This document shows, one piece after another, positions 1 through 6,272 of a DNA stretch of 10,018 bases. Source of the stretch: a bacterium (GTDB lineage Bacteria; Verrucomicrobiota; Verrucomicrobiae; Limisphaerales; J093); assembly GCA_021839785.1 (NCBI GenBank), contig JAKCAB010000657.1, positions 1 through 10,018 on the forward strand. Direction: 5' to 3'. Numbering within the stretch: the stretch's first letter is position 1; each line of letters begins with the position of its first letter. The notes below the pieces were generated by a model. It saw only the letters and a list, made by a program, of their open reading frames with translations. It made no database searches and was not told the origin of the DNA. A program made the translations under genes and the position numbers.

Positions 1-758
1 TAACGGTGGAAGATGCCGACACGCCGCTGTCGGAACTGACCTTTACGGTAAGCTCCTCCAACCCGACGCTGGTTTCTGCTGCCAATGTCAGCATTCTCGG
101 CACCGGGAACGACCGCACGTTAAATATCCTTCCTGCGTCGGGGCGGACTGGATCGGGCCAAATCACGCTGACTGTCAGTGATGGCAGTTCGCAAACTAGT
201 CGGACTTTCAAATTGGTGGTAAATCCGGTCAACCATCCACCTGTGGCAGGCGCCGATTCGGTGACGCGCCAACACGGTCAAGCGCTGAAGATCCTCGCCT
301 CGCAACTCTTGAGCAATGACCAGGATGTGGACTTCGATCCGCTCATGGTCACCGCCGTATCCCCACTCAGTGCGCAAGGCGTTCCTGTTCAATTGGTCGA
401 AGGTTGGGTAGCGTACTTGCCCTCGTCAGATATGAACGAGACAGACACATTCAGCTACACAGTGTCTGATGGTCACGGCGGAGAGGCTGCCGGGCAGGTC
501 AGCGTTCAGGTGGCGGCGCCAGGTGATCAACAGAGCATCAACATCACTGGGTTTGAGATGCAGAATGACCATTCGATCCGGATCGAGTTCGTGGGGATAC
601 CGGGTCGCACTTACCAGATCCAAGCGACCGATACCTTGTCGCCGCCCGCTTGGGCTCCCATTGGCTTGGTAGTGGCGGATGCGTTCGGCCGATTTGAATT
701 CATCGATAACCATGCCGCCGAACACGTGACTCGCTTCTATCGCTCGGCAGTTCCATAA
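1..758 (+). CDS. C-terminal part of a large Ig/cadherin-repeat surface protein (5' end outside window)
   Basis: The reading frame is open to the left edge, so only the last 250 or so residues are seen; the GTG at position 6 is an internal Val, not a supported start. Three modules are visible, numbered from that Val. Residues 1-76 form an Ig-like repeat (D-A-D-T-P-L-S-E-L-T opening, T-V-S-D-G near its end, then N-P-V-N-H-P-P). Residues 77-167 form a cadherin/tandem-95 style repeat (L-L-S-N-D-Q-D, then D-T-F-S-Y-T-V-S-D-G-H-G-G). Residues 178-250 form a C-terminal module (Y-Q-I-Q-A-T, a Trp, F-I-D, then R-F-Y-R) that recurs in the protein at 3689-6136. Such repeats are usual in very large secreted or surface-attached bacterial proteins; adhesion or matrix function is inferred. 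No catalytic domain is visible in this part. The next gene starts 15 bp downstream, so the two may be co-transcribed. Confidence 0.85.
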   Translation, partial: TVEDADTPLSELTFTVSSSNPTLVSAANVSILGTGNDRTLNILPASGRTGSGQITLTVSDGSSQTSRTFKLVVNPVNHPPVAGADSVTRQHGQALKILASQLLSNDQDVDFDPLMVTAVSPLSAQGVPVQLVEGWVAYLPSSDMNETDTFSYTVSDGHGGEAAGQVSVQVAAPGDQQSINITGFEMQNDHSIRIEFVGIPGRTYQIQATDTLSPPAWAPIGLVVADAFGRFEFIDNHAAEHVTRFYRSAVP

Positions 759-773
759 TCCTATGTCGTTACC

Positions 774-1553
774 ATGACTTTCACATTCCAAAGTCCAAAG
801 GCTGGTGCGTTGTGGAACTTCGCCTGCCGAGGCTGGGTTGCCATACGTTGCTCGGTTTGGGGTCTATGGCTGGTTGGCTTTGCGAGTTTCGTCCAAGCTC
901 AAGTTTTCACGTTTGCAAACGGGACCGTGATTCCGGATGGTGATCCTTCGGGTTTGGCGGATGCTCGAATGGTTACCACATCGCTCTCGGCAATAGGGCA
1001 CCTTGAAATTGGCCTATCCTTCACGGCAGTAGGGGGAATGGGGTTCAATGGAGACCTCTATGTCAATCTGCAACATGCGTCAGGATTCAGTGTGTTGCTC
1101 AACCGAGTGGGAAAACGGGCGGATAGCCTTCTTGGCTACGGTGATCCAGGGCTGGACATTGTGTTAGACGACCAAGCTGTGAATGGCGACGTTCACGTTT
1201 ACCGGATGACCCTTAACGGATCGAATACGACTCCGCTCGGGGGAGGCTTGAGCGGCACATGGGCACCTGACGGCCGGGCGGTAGATCCGGACACGGTGCT
1301 CGACACCACACCTCGAACCGCGACGCTCGCCGGGTTTAGCGGCGCGAATCCTAATGGACAGTGGATTCTATTTGTGGCAGATCTCCAAGGAGGTGGGCAG
1401 TTCCAGTTGGAAAATTGGAGCCTGAGCTTTATGCCGATACCCGAATCAAGCGGATTTGCGATGGCCACGGGTTTAGCGTTGCTGACTTGGACCGGGAGCC
1501 GACTCGCGCGGCGCAGCCATGGGCTGATGGCTCGACCCATCGCACGGCGTTAG
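774..1553 (+). CDS. Exported P-domain-like protein with PEP-CTERM-like sorting tail
   Basis: The product has 259 residues. A hydrophobic stretch around residues 28-40 ending V-Q-A fits a signal peptide cleaved after Ala42; its n-region is long, so a later start is possible. Residues 50-219 resemble the proprotein-convertase P (homo B) beta-sandwich: N-G-D-L-Y-V-N-L near 92-99, L-L-N-R-V-G near 108-113, D-D-Q near 132, G-T-W-A-P-D-G near 161-167, and the closing pattern N-G-Q-W-I-L-F-V-A-D to N-W-S-L-S-F (194-219). These domains are non-catalytic and often accompany secreted proteases or surface proteins; none is encoded next door. The C-terminus reads I-P-E-S-S, a hydrophobic segment (about 228-240), then R-L-A-R-R, matching the PEP-CTERM layout for exosortase processing. 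Two oddities: Pro-Glu-Pro is Pro-Glu-Ser, and 12 residues follow the Arg cluster. The function is unknown; a surface or matrix role is inferred. No clear ribosome binding site precedes the ATG. Confidence 0.8.
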   Translation: MTFTFQSPKAGALWNFACRGWVAIRCSVWGLWLVGFASFVQAQVFTFANGTVIPDGDPSGLADARMVTTSLSAIGHLEIGLSFTAVGGMGFNGDLYVNLQHASGFSVLLNRVGKRADSLLGYGDPGLDIVLDDQAVNGDVHVYRMTLNGSNTTPLGGGLSGTWAPDGRAVDPDTVLDTTPRTATLAGFSGANPNGQWILFVADLQGGGQFQLENWSLSFMPIPESSGFAMATGLALLTWTGSRLARRSHGLMARPIARR

Positions 1554-1773
1554 CATGAGCCATTCCCACGACGCGGAACTCCGGCCCCACTGTCCTTGAA
1601 CGCATTACGGGTACCATCCTTCAGCCTCCGTGATCCTCGCGCATACCAGTTAGCCGCCCCTCTGGTTTCGGTCCCGTAACTGTGGCCACGCAACCAGCTG
1701 TTGAGTTGCGAAAGAAACGTTCACAGCCTCCGGCGCTCATTCGATTGTCCCAGATACAGTCAAATTCTCCCTT

Positions 1774-1961
1774 TCAATTGCCGAACCGGGCGCGGTAAAA
1801 GCGCTGGTCGTGACCGGCGGTCGGGGCCTGAAACAGGACGGTGCCCGACTCGTTGGTGAGGGCGACGAGCGGTTGCCAGTCCGAAAAATCCGCCGTCGCT
1901 TCGATGACGTAGCTTGGCCCCGGCTCGCCTTGCACCGTCGCCGCAAACTGGCCGGACTCCA
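1774..1961 (-). pseudogene. Orphan 3' fragment of a secreted-enzyme gene (copy A of a 188-bp repeat)
   Basis: Read on the minus strand this stretch encodes only the last 62 or so residues of a protein, from E-S-G-Q-F-A-A to R-F-Y-R-A-R-F-G-N and a TGA. It aligns without gaps to the 3' end of the intact gene at 3689-6136, with 180 of 188 bases identical by my count. No start codon or upstream domains accompany it: homology stops at 1961, 10 bp before the terminal repeat of the transposable element. Six of the eight base differences are silent. The two replacements are Asp to Ala and Arg to Gln, relative to the intact gene. That pattern suggests the fragment came from a once-functional paralogue or a diverged allele rather than from a fresh copy. 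Confidence 0.85.
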
Positions 1962-1971
1962 GAAAAGAAAA

Positions 1972-1990
1972 GGGGTCAGTCCCACATATT
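1972..1990 (+). repeat. Left terminal inverted repeat of the element
   Basis: The sequence is GGGGTCAGTCCCACATATT, the exact reverse complement of 2963-2981. It is preceded by a short AGAAA direct repeat (1961-1970) and lies 34 bp upstream of the chosen transposase start. It probably serves as the cleavage or recognition site for the transposase. Confidence 0.9.
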
Positions 1991-2024
1991 GACAGTTCCC
2001 CATGGTTTGGGCATGTTCCTCGGC

Positions 2025-2984
2025 ATGGCGCGAAAGCTGCGTATCGAGTATCCCGGCGCGATTTACCACGTGATGAATCGCGGCGATCGACGCGAACCGA
2101 TTTTCCACGATGACCGGGACCGGGAGTTGTTCCTCGCCACGCTGGGCGAAGCGTGCGCGAAGACGGATTGGCGGGTCCGGGCCTATTGCCTGATGGGGAA
2201 TCACTTTCATCTGGTGGTGGAGACGCCCCAGGGCAATCTGGTGGCGGGGATGAAATGGTTTTTGGGCACCTACACGGCGCGGTTCAACCGGCAGCACAAG
2301 CTCTTTGGGCACCTGTTCAGCGGGCGGTACAAGGCGCTGGTGGTGGACGCTGGCAGTCCAGGCTACCTGCGGACGGTGTGCGAATACGTGCATCTGAATC
2401 CGGTGCGGGCGAAGTTGCTGCAGCCAGAACAACTGCTACGGGCGTATCGGTGGAGCAGTTATCCCGTGTATCTGGAGCGGCCGGCGCGGCGCCCGGCCTG
2501 GCTGCGGGTGGAGCGGGTGCTGGGGGAGATGGGGATTCCCAAGGACAGCGCCGCGGGCCGAAAGCAGTTCGAGCGGTTGATGGAGGCGCGGCGAGCGCAG
2601 AATAGCCCGGAGGAGTATGGGCGGATTCGGCGGGGCTGGTGTCTGGGCGAGGAGGCGTTCCGGAAGGAGTTGCTGGCGCAGGTGGAGGAGCGGCGCGGGG
2701 CGTCGCACTACGGAGCGGAGTTGCAGGAGAGCGCCACGGAAAAGGCGGAGCGACTGGTGCGCGACGGACTCGCCAAGCTCGGGTGGACGGAGGCGGAACT
2801 GGCCGCGCGCAGGAAGGGTGACCAGGCGAAGGTGAAGCTGGCGATGAAGCTGCGGGCCGAGACGACCGTGTCGCTGAAGTGGATTGCCGCCCGATTACAG
2901 ATGGGAACGGGAGCAAGCTTGTCGAATCTGTTGGCAGTGGGGAAGCGACATGCAAGCGGTAGAATATGTGGGACTGACCCCTAG
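2025..2984 (+). CDS. REP-associated (Y1/HUH, IS200-like) transposase
   Basis: This 319-residue protein is a single-strand DNA transposase of the Y1 HUH class (COG1943, RAYT group), expected to cut and rejoin one strand through a phosphotyrosine link. The start was chosen at M-A-R-K-L-R-I-E-Y-P-G-A, the usual family N-terminus; the frame is open to 1914, but that would begin outside the left repeat, and ATG 2013 is a minor alternative. Key residues are present: the HUH pair H60-F61-H62 in M-G-N-H-F-H-L-V, the family segment L-F-S-G-R-Y-K (97-103), and candidate catalytic Tyr121 in E-Y-V-H-L-N-P-V-R-A. A C-terminal region (about 190-319) ends with a helix-turn-helix-like W-I-A-A-R-L-Q-M-G segment (286-294), as in many longer members. 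The last codons and the TAG stop lie in the right terminal repeat and its adjoining bases. The gene appears intact, so the element could still be active. Confidence 0.92.
   Translation: MARKLRIEYPGAIYHVMNRGDRREPIFHDDRDRELFLATLGEACAKTDWRVRAYCLMGNHFHLVVETPQGNLVAGMKWFLGTYTARFNRQHKLFGHLFSGRYKALVVDAGSPGYLRTVCEYVHLNPVRAKLLQPEQLLRAYRWSSYPVYLERPARRPAWLRVERVLGEMGIPKDSAAGRKQFERLMEARRAQNSPEEYGRIRRGWCLGEEAFRKELLAQVEERRGASHYGAELQESATEKAERLVRDGLAKLGWTEAELAARRKGDQAKVKLAMKLRAETTVSLKWIAARLQMGTGASLSNLLAVGKRHASGRICGTDP
2963..2981 (-). repeat. Right terminal inverted repeat of the element
   Basis: The sequence is AATATGTGGGACTGACCCC, the perfect inverted match of 1972-1990. It encodes the final transposase residues (I-C-G-T-D-P), and the stop codon TAG follows directly at 2982-2984. 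Coding sequence and transposon end are therefore constrained together. Confidence 0.9.
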
Positions 2985-2995
2985 CTGACCCCTAG
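2974..2995 (+). repeat. 11-bp tandem duplication at the right end of the element
   Basis: CTGACCCCTAG occurs twice in direct succession (2974-2984 and 2985-2995). The outer copy has no counterpart on the left side. It may mark an abutted second element end, a slippage product or a remnant of an earlier insertion. The truncated PIN gene begins at the next base. Confidence 0.85.
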
Positions 2996-3395
2996 CACGC
3001 AAACACCGTCATCAGCGCCATCTTCTGGCCTCGAAGCACAGCGCGGCCTGGCGGGATTGGCGCGACGCTGGTATGCGGTGGCGATGTCCGCCGAAGTCTT
3101 CGCCGAATACGAAGCCATTGCCGCCGAGTTTCAGCCTCAGTTTCCCGCGTGCAACAGTGCCGGAGCGCTGGCCTGGCTGCGCTTGAAAGCGAGGTGGGTG
3201 GAACCCGCCCCGTTGGGCAAGCGCCGGAGCCGCGACCCGAAGGATGATCCGTTTCTTGCGTGCGCCCTGGCCGCACGGGCCGGATTCGTGGTCACCCGCG
3301 ACGATGATTTGCTCGCCTTGGGCAAGCCGTTTGGTATCGAGATGATCACGCCGGCGCAGTTCCTGGTCTGGCTGCGGGAGAACCGGTGGAGGTGA
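2996..3395 (+). pseudogene. PIN-domain toxin/ribonuclease, 5'-truncated and frameshifted
   Basis: The frame from about 3042 to the TGA at 3393-3395 encodes the body of a PIN-domain protein of the COG1569 toxin type. It has an acidic helix A-E-V-F-A-E-Y-E, then S-R-D-P-K-D-D-P-F-L-A-C-A-L, V-V-T-R-D-D-D-L-L-A-L-G, and the family ending I-T-P-A-Q-F-L-V-W-L. PIN domains are usually metal-dependent RNases, often toxins of VapBC-like pairs. The N-terminal strand with D-x-N is found in another frame: 2996-3046 reads H-A-N-T-V-I-S-A-I-F-W-P-R-S-T-A-R. An extra base (or two lost) near 3041-3048 separates the two frames. The codon expected to encode the first catalytic Asp is CAC (His), the first triplet after the transposon end; nothing upstream supplies a start. 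A TTG at 3057 could open a 112-residue product, but it would lack the active-site Asp. No antitoxin gene is visible nearby. Confidence 0.82.
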
Positions 3396-3688
3396 AGTCG
3401 CCCCGGGTCGAGTTGCTCTGCCATGACGATGGATGACGTATGCGGCCCGCCTGGCAAGGCTGAATCGAGCAACTCTTCGGGCAACCGCGTCGGCCGAAGT
3501 CGCAGTCAGCGGCAGGGAGCAACGCTTTTATCGCATCAGGACGGAGAATTGATTGGGTCCAGCCACGGCAGTTGGTTCTTAGCGTCGTCTCGGCAGCCGC
3601 TGTGTCCCTGAATGTGGTTTTACCGATAGCCTTTTCGGGCTCCCTGCGCTTTCCGATTAGCCGCTGACACGTTTTCGCGTGCCTCTCG
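3396..3688. other. 293-bp stretch without a recognised gene
   Basis: This stretch lies between the tail of the PIN pseudogene and the end of the minus-strand glycoside hydrolase gene. Short open frames exist on both strands, but none has a recognisable domain or start signal. The minus-strand reading around 3520-3600 (L-R-T-N-C-R-G-W-T-Q-S-I-L) feels like debris seen in other verrucomicrobial intergenic regions; that is an impression only. A 4-bp AGCC/GGCT hairpin near 3627-3640 is too weak to call a terminator. It shares no similarity by eye with 1554-1773, the corresponding DNA beyond the other repeat copy. Confidence 0.5.
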
Positions 3689-3876
3689 TCAATTGCCGAA
3701 CCGGGCGCGGTAAAAGCGCCGGTCGTGACCGGCGGTCGGGTCTTGAAATAAGACCGTGCCCGACTCGTTGGTGAGGGCGACGAGCGGTTGCCAGTCCGAA
3801 AAATCCGCCGTCGCTTCGATGACGTAGCTTGGCCCCGGCTCGCCTTGGACGGTCGCCGCAAACTGGCCGGACTCCA
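3689..3876 (-). repeat. Copy B of the 188-bp repeat (3' end of the intact hydrolase gene)
   Basis: This is the gene-internal counterpart of 1774-1961, in the same orientation and gap-free, with eight mismatches. It covers the last 62 codons and the stop codon; similarity ends right at the TGA on one side and inside the coding sequence on the other. Direct repeats of this size could recombine and delete the intervening transposon and PIN pseudogene. Confidence 0.9.
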
Positions 3877-6136
3877 CGCGCGGCGACGCGAGCGAGAAAT
3901 CGCCGACCCGCTCGACCCGCCCAGCGAGGTCTTCGGTGAACGCTGGCATCGGCAGCGTCAGCACCGCGCCGTCAGAGGTGCCACTGGTTTCGCCCACCTT
4001 GGCAGCCGTCTGGGGGTCGCTCCAGACCGCGCGGTAACGCCCGGCGGGCAGACCTTCGATCCGCACCGGCTCATCCCGGTACGGCGTAATCACGGCATTG
4101 GTCGCGTTGCCTGGAAAGCTCACGCCTGGATTGACGACGTAAAGCAATGCGGCGCGTTCGCCGCGCAAGCCGACCGCCACCGGCGAGGGCCGCCAACCGT
4201 TTGCGTACGTCGCGGGCAAAACGTTTTCGAGCCGCACCCAATCCAGGTAAAACCAGTCGCCGCCGAGGTTGCGAATCTCGATCGTGTGCCGGCCGGCTGC
4301 CAGGTCCACCGGGAGATCTTCATTGTACTCGTTGTTGATCTCCCAACCGCCGTCCTTGTTGGGCAGGCTTTGACGGAACACCTGTTGGCCGTCCACATAG
4401 ACCGCCATCACCGCGCCGCCGGAAACGGAGTTCAAGTGCATGACCAGGCGCGCGGCGTTGGTGAGCCAGGCGTCGAGTCGGAACGGAATTTTGAGGTCCG
4501 GATGGGCCGTGCCGTGGAGGAAGCTGTTGAGCACGCTGGCGGACTGACCGCCCACGTCGGCGTTGGCGACGGCAAGCTGGCCGCTGAGCTTCGAGCCCCA
4601 ATTGCCGTCGAGCGGCAACGTGACGTTGAATGGCGCGCCGTTGGGAATTGGATCGCCTACGTTCACCGGCGGCCCGCCGTTGGTTTTGAAAGCGAGCGGT
4701 TGCCTCGTGCCCGCGCCCCAGCCGTTGGCGGGGAGAAAATCGTTCAGCGCGCGGTAAGTCCCGTACAGGTTCTCGCTCTGAATGTTCTCCCACCACCACG
4801 ACATGGCAGTGCCAACCGACCCGCCCAGCGCGCCCGCCCACAGGCCCTGCCGCCAGCCGCGCAGGTACGGATCCCGTTCGCGCCGCCAGCCCCGCCAGTC
4901 CGTGCCAAATTCGCCGATCATCATCGGCTTGTCGTAATCGCTTAGAAACCGCAGCACGATCTCCGGCAGCGCCGCCGCCGGCTGGGCCAGCCCGTACGAG
5001 TGGTACATGGCGAAGTCCATTTCCGGCAGCTTCCAAATGTCGCGGCGATCGCTGCTCCCCGTCAGGCTGGTCGTGACGAGGTGATGGAAGGGATCGTTCG
5101 CCTTGAGCCAGTCGCCGACCGTGGCGTGCCAGGCCGCGACATCCGCCGGTTGCAGGTAGCGATAGACGTTGTCGATCTCGTTGAAGAACTCCCATGCGAG
5201 CAGGTTCGGGCTGTAACCGTAGCGGGCGATCAAATACCGCAGCCGCTGCTCGTAAACGCGCTGCGCTTCGGCGCTGGTGAAGAACGCATTCTGGTTCGCG
5301 CACGGACCGCCGTTCGCCGCGTTGTACGGATTCTTCGGCCAATAGTTGTTGCCGCCCCAATAATCCGGTTCGGTCTCGAACATGCCGTGGTAGTCGAGAC
5401 ACAGGACCACATAGATGCCCTTGGCCTCGGCAAGCTGGAGGACGTAATCGAGCTGCCAGGCGCGGTCCAAGCGGTAATGTTGCAGCGTGCCCGGTTCGGC
5501 CTCGAGGCCGAACGCCCAAGGCGCCATCCAAATCCGCGTGTAGTTCTCGCCGGCGGCTGCCATCCCGCCGAACCAGTCGTCGTAATCGAACGTCCCGCGG
5601 CTGCCCGGCCAGCACACGCAATGGCCAATCAATGGCAAGGCCTGGCCTTCGGTGGTCGCGAAGTACCGGTTGTTCGCGGCGATGCGAACATAGCCGCGCC
5701 GCGGCGGCGGATTCGTGGCCGGCGCCACGTCAAAACTCGTCGTGGCCGGGTCGCCGGCGGGCTGGCCGTTCGTGGTGACGGTCACGGTCAGGTGGTACTG
5801 GCCAGCCTCGGCCGGAAGAAACCGCAGCCGCCATTCGGGAGCGGCGCCTGTGCTCAAGCTTTCATTGTTGCCCGCGAGCCGGCGGGTGTAATCGCGAAAC
5901 CAAAACGCCGGCACGCGGACCGCCTTGCCGGAAGGCGCGCGAAAGTCCGCCTCGACCCGAATCTGGTCGGGATCGAACGGGTTCACGACAGCGGGCACGT
6001 CGGCGAGGCGAAACTCCACTCGTTGCCATTGCGTGGGGGGGGTTAGCGAAACGATTTCCACCGCGTGGACCGCGAGGGTGAGCGCCACCGCGCTGCCCAG
6101 GCGCCCGGCCAGCCAATTGAAATGCAGGCGAATCAC
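3689..6136 (-). CDS. Secreted multidomain GH5-like glycoside hydrolase with DUF5060-like and CBM-like domains
   Basis: The predicted product has 815 residues from GTG at 6136. That start gives a signal peptide: a short basic N-terminus, a hydrophobic run to about residue 25 and V-H-A at the cleavage point. The frame is open to 6340, but the extension is Arg-rich, lacks a signal and overlaps the divergent gene. Domains in order: a DUF5060-like beta-sandwich (about 36-138, ending in a jelly-roll-like F-D-V-A-P); a cellulase-like TIM barrel (about 148-470) with acid/base Glu320 in E-F-F-N-E-I-D, H379 in M-Y-H-S-Y and nucleophile Glu409 in I-G-E-F-G; a CBM6/35-like jelly roll (about 500-637, H-T-I-E-I-R then W-F-Y-L-D-W-V-R-L); a beta domain (about 650-743) resembling the collagen-binding-like tail of related enzymes; and the R-F-Y-R C-terminal module (about 755-815). 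It is expected to cleave a beta-linked polysaccharide outside the cytoplasm; the substrate cannot be told. A run of eight C (coding strand) lies just after the signal peptide. Confidence 0.85.
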   Translation of the reverse strand: MIRLHFNWLAGRLGSAVALTLAVHAVEIVSLTPPTQWQRVEFRLADVPAVVNPFDPDQIRVEADFRAPSGKAVRVPAFWFRDYTRRLAGNNESLSTGAAPEWRLRFLPAEAGQYHLTVTVTTNGQPAGDPATTSFDVAPATNPPPRRGYVRIAANNRYFATTEGQALPLIGHCVCWPGSRGTFDYDDWFGGMAAAGENYTRIWMAPWAFGLEAEPGTLQHYRLDRAWQLDYVLQLAEAKGIYVVLCLDYHGMFETEPDYWGGNNYWPKNPYNAANGGPCANQNAFFTSAEAQRVYEQRLRYLIARYGYSPNLLAWEFFNEIDNVYRYLQPADVAAWHATVGDWLKANDPFHHLVTTSLTGSSDRRDIWKLPEMDFAMYHSYGLAQPAAALPEIVLRFLSDYDKPMMIGEFGTDWRGWRRERDPYLRGWRQGLWAGALGGSVGTAMSWWWENIQSENLYGTYRALNDFLPANGWGAGTRQPLAFKTNGGPPVNVGDPIPNGAPFNVTLPLDGNWGSKLSGQLAVANADVGGQSASVLNSFLHGTAHPDLKIPFRLDAWLTNAARLVMHLNSVSGGAVMAVYVDGQQVFRQSLPNKDGGWEINNEYNEDLPVDLAAGRHTIEIRNLGGDWFYLDWVRLENVLPATYANGWRPSPVAVGLRGERAALLYVVNPGVSFPGNATNAVITPYRDEPVRIEGLPAGRYRAVWSDPQTAAKVGETSGTSDGAVLTLPMPAFTEDLAGRVERVGDFSLASPRVESGQFAATVQGEPGPSYVIEATADFSDWQPLVALTNESGTVLFQDPTAGHDRRFYRARFGN

Positions 6137-6272
6137 GAGCCGAGGATGCGGCAACCATCCAAGCCGGCAAGCCTGCTTGCGGACGTGGTAGCGGCACCGC
6201 CTTCGTCGCCACGTTTTCAAGACACCTCCAAACCTTGACCGGCCCCGGCGATTGGCCCGAAATCGCGCCTCA
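6137..6272. promoter_or_regulatory. Divergent intergenic region with a small inverted repeat
   Basis: These 136 bp separate the starts of the hydrolase (minus) and the CinA-like gene (plus), so promoters for both should be here. An inverted repeat GCAAGC-CT-GCTTGC sits at 6167-6180 and could be an operator, though six-base arms are expected by chance fairly often in such DNA. TTGACC at 6235-6240, with CGAAAT 17 bp further on, is a weak sigma-70-like candidate for the plus-strand gene. No convincing Shine-Dalgarno sequence precedes either start. Confidence 0.3.

Larger units (their letters stand above)
1972..2981 (+). mobile_element. IS-like element with 19-bp inverted repeats and a Y1 (REP-associated) transposase
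   Basis: The element is bounded by perfect 19-bp inverted repeats at 1972-1990 and 2963-2981 and encodes one protein, an HUH/Y1 transposase. Terminal repeats beginning G-G-G-G-T-C-A-G are, from memory, common next to COG1943-type transposase genes in several phyla; I have not checked this against a database. No target-site duplication can be found: the left flank (end of the gene fragment) and the right flank (5'-truncated PIN gene) are unrelated, so flanking DNA was probably rearranged after or during insertion. The exact outer boundaries could lie a few bases further out: an A-rich stretch precedes the left repeat, and an 11-bp tandem duplication extends the right end to 2995. Confidence 0.8.

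Noticed and set aside
1554..1773. Possible small gene or RNA between the P-domain gene and the gene fragment
   Set aside because: No domain-bearing frame, clear promoter or stable hairpin could be seen.
1914..2024. N-terminal extension of the transposase to 1914
   Set aside because: It would start outside the element, inside the antisense gene fragment; the family N-terminus begins at 2025.
1737..2432. Minus-strand open frame of 231 codons across the left transposon end
   Set aside because: Reads the gene fragment in the wrong frame and then runs antisense to the transposase.
1960..3005. Target-site duplication around the element
   Set aside because: No matching direct repeat was found between the left flank (ending near 1971) and the right flank (from 2982 or 2996).
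3627..3640. Possible rho-independent terminator (AGCC/GGCT hairpin)
   Set aside because: Only a four-base stem, with no following T run in the direction of either neighbouring gene.
3788..4945. Plus-strand open frame of 385 codons
   Set aside because: Antisense to the hydrolase C-terminal domains, with no recognisable family.
4320..5621. Minus-strand open frame of 433 codons in another frame
   Set aside because: Overlaps the TIM-barrel coding region of the glycoside hydrolase; Arg-rich shadow translation.
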